Made by a program: the position numbers and the translations under genes. Source: Bdellovibrionales bacterium (GTDB lineage Bacteria; Bdellovibrionota; JAFGOL01). From it: a DNA stretch of 8,505 nucleotides. The DNA lies in assembly GCA_022707945.1 (NCBI GenBank), contig JAKIZQ010000006.1:13366-21870 (forward strand), given 5' to 3'. Shown one piece after another: positions 6,189 to 8,505 of the stretch (position 1 is its first letter; the number at the start of each line of letters is the position of its first letter). The notes below the pieces were generated by a model. It saw only the letters and a program-made list of their open reading frames with translations. It was not told the DNA's origin and ran no database searches.

Positions 6189-7259
6189 TTAGTTCAAGTG
6201 ATAAATCCCAAAAGCATCCCTAAAAATATAACCACTAAGCTCAAGTTCTTCAAGGTTTTTAAAAAGTTGGGCAGGCCCAAGACCACTTGAACACAACAGA
6301 TCACTAGCACTAGAACCTTGCACATCAAGCATTTTAAGCATTTTTCTGGCTCCGTCAGAAATTTGTTCTCTATCAATTTTAAGTGTTCTGGTATTAAAAA
6401 GCATATCATAGTGAGCGAGGATATCGTCGCTGGAACACACTGGTATAGCTCCCCTTTTTATTAAAGAATTAGTTCCTTCAGATAGTGCGGAATTAATGGG
6501 ACCCGGAACACAAAAAACATCCCTTGAATAACTAACTGCTATAGACGCTGTTATTAGACTGCCACTTTGCATGCCTGCTTCTATTATAAGTGTGCCATCA
6601 CTAAGCCCTGCTATTATTCTATTACGCATTGGGAAATTATATTTAAAACCCGGAGTATTTGGTGCAAATTCAGAAACAACAAGTCCCTCGTTAATTATAC
6701 GTTCATAAAGCCGTTTGTTACTTGTAGGAAAAGGGGTGTTGATTCCACTTCCAAGTACAGCGACGGTAGAACCATTACTCTCCAATGCTCTTATATGGCT
6801 TTCTGAATCAACTCCTGTTGCCATACCACTCACTATACAAAAACCAGCTCTACACAGTTCTGGCACCAACTTTGATACTGCAACTTTGCCATAGGCACTA
6901 ATACGTCTAGTACCAACGACAGAAAGACTTCTTTTTTTGAAAAGATTAAGGTCTCCTTTGCAAAACAAAAGTACTGGGTGATCAAGTGTTTGTTTTAGTA
7001 TGTTTGGATACAACGATGATCCTGCAGTAACTATACTAGCCTTATTAGCAGAACTTTCTTCGATGATCTTTTCCACCAAACTCCAATCAGAAAAACCAGA
7101 AAATTTGTTTTTCCATTTTAAGAATTCATTCAGCGTATTATTCCACTCATAAAAAAGTATCTCAGCCTTGTAAGCAAGCTTCTTAAGCATCTCAACCTTA
7201 ACAACACTTGGCATTTGGATGATAGACAACGCCACATAGGCGTTAAGTTCTTTTATCAT
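6189..7259 (-). CDS. dprA: DNA-processing protein A (DprA/Smf)
   Basis: DprA binds incoming single-stranded DNA and loads RecA during natural transformation; it is also widespread in bacteria with no known competence. The 356-aa protein has a divergent helical N-terminal region (about 1-75). The Rossmann-like core includes YPNILKQTLDHPVLLFCKG (84-102), VVGTRR (114-119), SGMATGVD (144-151), VAVLGSGI (166-173), FPMRNRIIAGLS (209-220) and SGSLITA (232-238). A C-terminal winged helix (about 300-356, ISDGARKMLKML...ELSGYIFRDAFGIYHLN) is of the DprA C-terminal type. Length and all core motifs are normal, with GTR in the place where GSR is often found. ATG 7259 has only a weak, distant SD-like AGGGG. 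The gene begins 22 bp after the ndk stop, so read-through from ndk is likely. I see no other competence gene here. Confidence 0.93.
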   Translation of the reverse strand: MIKELNAYVALSIIQMPSVVKVEMLKKLAYKAEILFYEWNNTLNEFLKWKNKFSGFSDWSLVEKIIEESSANKASIVTAGSSLYPNILKQTLDHPVLLFCKGDLNLFKKRSLSVVGTRRISAYGKVAVSKLVPELCRAGFCIVSGMATGVDSESHIRALESNGSTVAVLGSGINTPFPTSNKRLYERIINEGLVVSEFAPNTPGFKYNFPMRNRIIAGLSDGTLIIEAGMQSGSLITASIAVSYSRDVFCVPGPINSALSEGTNSLIKRGAIPVCSSDDILAHYDMLFNTRTLKIDREQISDGARKMLKMLDVQGSSASDLLCSSGLGPAQLFKNLEELELSGYIFRDAFGIYHLN

Positions 7260-7281
7260 TTTTAAGAACCCCTAAAGAAAT

Positions 7282-7701
7282 TTAAACTGCAAGTCTTGTA
7301 TTAAAAATGCAGTCCAGCTCTTTAGCGGCTGAATTAGGCGAGTCACTGGCGTGAACTGAGTTCTTTTGTTTGGATATGGCGTATAATCTTCTTATCGTAC
7401 CATCTTCTGCTTCTTCTGGATTAGTATTGCCTATAAGGGATCGTACTCTTTTTACACTGTCTGAACCCTCTATTATCACAGCTACTATCGGACCTGATGT
7501 TATGTACTTTAATAAGTCGCTGTAAAATGGTTTCCCCTCATGTTCTGCATAAAGGGACTTTGCCTTATCAATACTTAGCTTAGTCATTTTAATTGCGCGC
7601 ACAAATATACCGTTCTTTTCAAAATGTTTTATTATGGGGCCTACAAGGTTTCGTTCTACTGCATCAGGCTTAATAAGGACTAGGGTCCTTTCCCGATCCA
7701 T
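7282..7701 (-). CDS. ndk: Nucleoside diphosphate kinase
   Basis: Ndk moves the gamma-phosphate of ATP onto other NDPs through a phospho-histidine, balancing (d)NTP pools. From ATG 7701 the protein is 139 aa, the usual size. It opens RERTLVLIKPDAVERNLVG, with Lys11 in the conserved IKPD. It continues with YAEHEGKPFYSDLLKYITSGP (51-71), GNTNPEEAEDGTIRRLYA (91-108) and the active-site motif NSVHASDS with His117; many relatives have HGSDS, and the Ala is a tolerated variant. The frame is open a further 20 codons upstream (MIYHIFFACFVLYYDLLGGL), which could pass for a signal anchor. Those codons cover the -10 box, the inverted repeat and the SD GGAGG (7710-7706), so they are not coding. The gene lies between nadB and dprA in the same direction. 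Confidence 0.95.
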   Translation of the reverse strand: MDRERTLVLIKPDAVERNLVGPIIKHFEKNGIFVRAIKMTKLSIDKAKSLYAEHEGKPFYSDLLKYITSGPIVAVIIEGSDSVKRVRSLIGNTNPEEAEDGTIRRLYAISKQKNSVHASDSPNSAAKELDCIFNTRLAV

Positions 7702-7703
7702 AA

Positions 7704-7719
7704 GACCTCCAAGGAGGTC
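7704..7719 (-). promoter_or_regulatory. Inverted repeat burying the ndk Shine-Dalgarno
   Basis: GACCTCC and GGAGGTC are exact reverse complements separated by 2 nt (as RNA, 6 bp with a 4-nt loop). The right arm contains the only SD of ndk, GGAGG (7710-7706), 4 nt from ATG 7701. A transcript that includes the left arm could hide the ribosome site; one starting near 7715 would lack most of it. Confidence 0.5.
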
Positions 7720-7721
7720 GT

Positions 7722-7730
7722 AGTATAACA
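7722..7730 (-). promoter_or_regulatory. Extended -10 promoter element before ndk
   Basis: The minus strand reads TGT followed by TATACT, an extended -10. The region 17 bp upstream is an A/T tract (eight T at 7748-7741) with no convincing -35. Transcription would begin near 7715, leaving a leader of about 14 nt, in addition to read-through from nadB. Confidence 0.4.
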
Positions 7731-7762
7731 CAAAACAAGCAAAAAAAATATGGTAAATCAAT

Positions 7763-8505
7763 CTATCTTATCAAAATTGTGTCTTTCAAAAAATTATCGT
7801 TAGAACGTGGGAAATTCGTTATATAGTGAAGACCTCTAGATTCTTTTCTAGACATTGCACTCACCACTATTATTTCTGCAACGGTCACAATGTTCCTTAA
7901 CTCTATAAGATCCTTGGATAATTCATACTTCCAATAATAAGCCTCTGTTTCTGCTTTTATCATCTCTATTCTTTTTAAAGCATTCATCAACCTATCCATG
8001 CTCCTGACTATGCCCACATTGTTCCACATGGTGCGCCTAAGTTCATCCCAGTTATGGTGAATAAGGATAGTTTCTTCTGGAACTTTGGTCCAAGAAGACG
8101 CCCAAACTGGAACCTTTTTTATCTTTTTGCCTTTTTTAAGCTCTTTATTCAAAAGCTCTGCTATCCTTTTTGAGAACACCATGGCCTCAAGCAGCGAGTT
8201 AGAGGCAAGACGGTTAGCACCATGGAGCCCTGTGCAAGCTGTTTCTCCACATACAAAAAGACCCTCAACACTACTCTTGCCATCCATATCTACCTTGACC
8301 CCACCACAACAATAATGGGCCGCAGGAACAACTGGAATAAGGTCCTTAGTCATATCAAAACCATATTTTTTACATTTTGCATAAATATTAGGAAAACGAT
8401 TTTTTATAAAATCATGATCAAGATGCGTTACATCGAGGTAGACACAGTCTGCACCTGTTTTTTTCATTTCCCTATCTATGGCACGTGCAACTATGTCTCT
8501 TGGAG
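7763..8505 (-). CDS. nadB: L-aspartate oxidase, C-terminal two-fifths or so (5' end outside window)
   Basis: NadB is the FAD enzyme that oxidises L-aspartate to iminoaspartate, the first step of de novo NAD synthesis, before NadA. The frame is open to the right edge (2 nt plus 246 codons). An internal Met at 8467 is not the start: the preceding codons read PRDIVARAIDRE, the conserved PRD-VARAI motif that contains the catalytic-site Arg. Next come PAAHYCCGG with the active-site His, the FAD-proximal GLFVCGETACTGLHGANRLASNSLLE, a helical C-terminal domain (WDELRRTMWNNVGIVRSMDRL...) and ESRGLHY, whose Arg helps bind substrate. The pattern separates it from SdhA/FrdA, which lack the AHY-CGG/GLHGANRLASNSLLE combination with ESRGLHY. 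It ends with TAG, 61 bp before ndk. I see no clear terminator hairpin, only an A/T tract, so read-through into ndk is possible. Confidence 0.93.
   Translation of the reverse strand, partial: PRDIVARAIDREMKKTGADCVYLDVTHLDHDFIKNRFPNIYAKCKKYGFDMTKDLIPVVPAAHYCCGGVKVDMDGKSSVEGLFVCGETACTGLHGANRLASNSLLEAMVFSKRIAELLNKELKKGKKIKKVPVWASSWTKVPEETILIHHNWDELRRTMWNNVGIVRSMDRLMNALKRIEMIKAETEAYYWKYELSKDLIELRNIVTVAEIIVVSAMSRKESRGLHYITNFPRSNDNFLKDTILIR

Noticed and set aside
7702..7761. 20-residue hydrophobic N-terminal extension of Ndk resembling a membrane anchor
   Set aside because: It spans the extended -10 element and the SD, and Ndk proteins start at the position of ATG 7701. The hydrophobicity comes from a T-rich promoter region.
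8465..8467. ATG at 8467 as the start of the nadB product
   Set aside because: The frame continues to the window edge and encodes the conserved PRD-VARAI motif upstream, so the gene is simply cut by the window.
1..8505. CRISPR arrays, tRNA/rRNA genes, insertion sequences, riboswitches
   Set aside because: No regularly spaced repeats, cloverleaf-like or rRNA-like sequence, transposase or conserved aptamer pattern was seen on either strand; coding density leaves little room for them.

Overview
This window comes from an AT-rich (low-GC), diderm bacterium. It holds a conserved housekeeping block plus a small accessory insert. The diderm call rests on the leftmost gene, which starts with a clear Sec signal peptide and reads like an outer-membrane barrel or porin-type protein. 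The other genes (nadB, ndk, dprA, topA, uvrC, apt) are too widespread to fix a taxon. A little-studied low-GC diderm phylum would fit, but that is a guess.

Layout, right to left. Positions 8505-3867 carry a minus-strand run nadB (5' end outside the window) > ndk > dprA > topA. Gaps are 61 bp (nadB-ndk), 22 bp (ndk-dprA) and 54 bp (dprA-topA), so this is probably one co-transcribed block with an extra promoter before ndk. apt lies on the plus strand, stops 7 bp from the topA stop and has its own good promoter. Left of it is a plus-strand, markedly AT-rich pair: a small putative toxin and an overlapping HTH antitoxin, with a promoter and a 20-bp perfect palindrome as probable operator. Further left, on the minus strand, are uvrC and then the start of the signal-peptide protein, whose 3' end runs off the window.

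Functions. topA, dprA and uvrC handle DNA (supercoiling, protection of incoming single strands, excision repair). ndk and apt belong to nucleotide metabolism and nadB to NAD synthesis. The toxin-antitoxin pair is the one clear accessory element.

The most notable points are these. (1) Apt is intact except for a clean in-frame loss of about 12 residues, exactly the strand and acidic pair of the PRPP-binding motif. (2) UvrC ends right after its catalytic domain and lacks the usual C-terminal helix-hairpin-helix module. (3) The toxin is not a family I can name and sits under a textbook operator/promoter overlap. (4) The ndk start site is flanked by two inverted repeats, one of which buries the Shine-Dalgarno sequence. 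No RNA gene, CRISPR array, insertion sequence or gene-free stretch above 300 bp was seen. Several starts had to be moved from the longest open frame: topA (GTG 6134), ndk (ATG 7701) and the toxin (ATG 2704).
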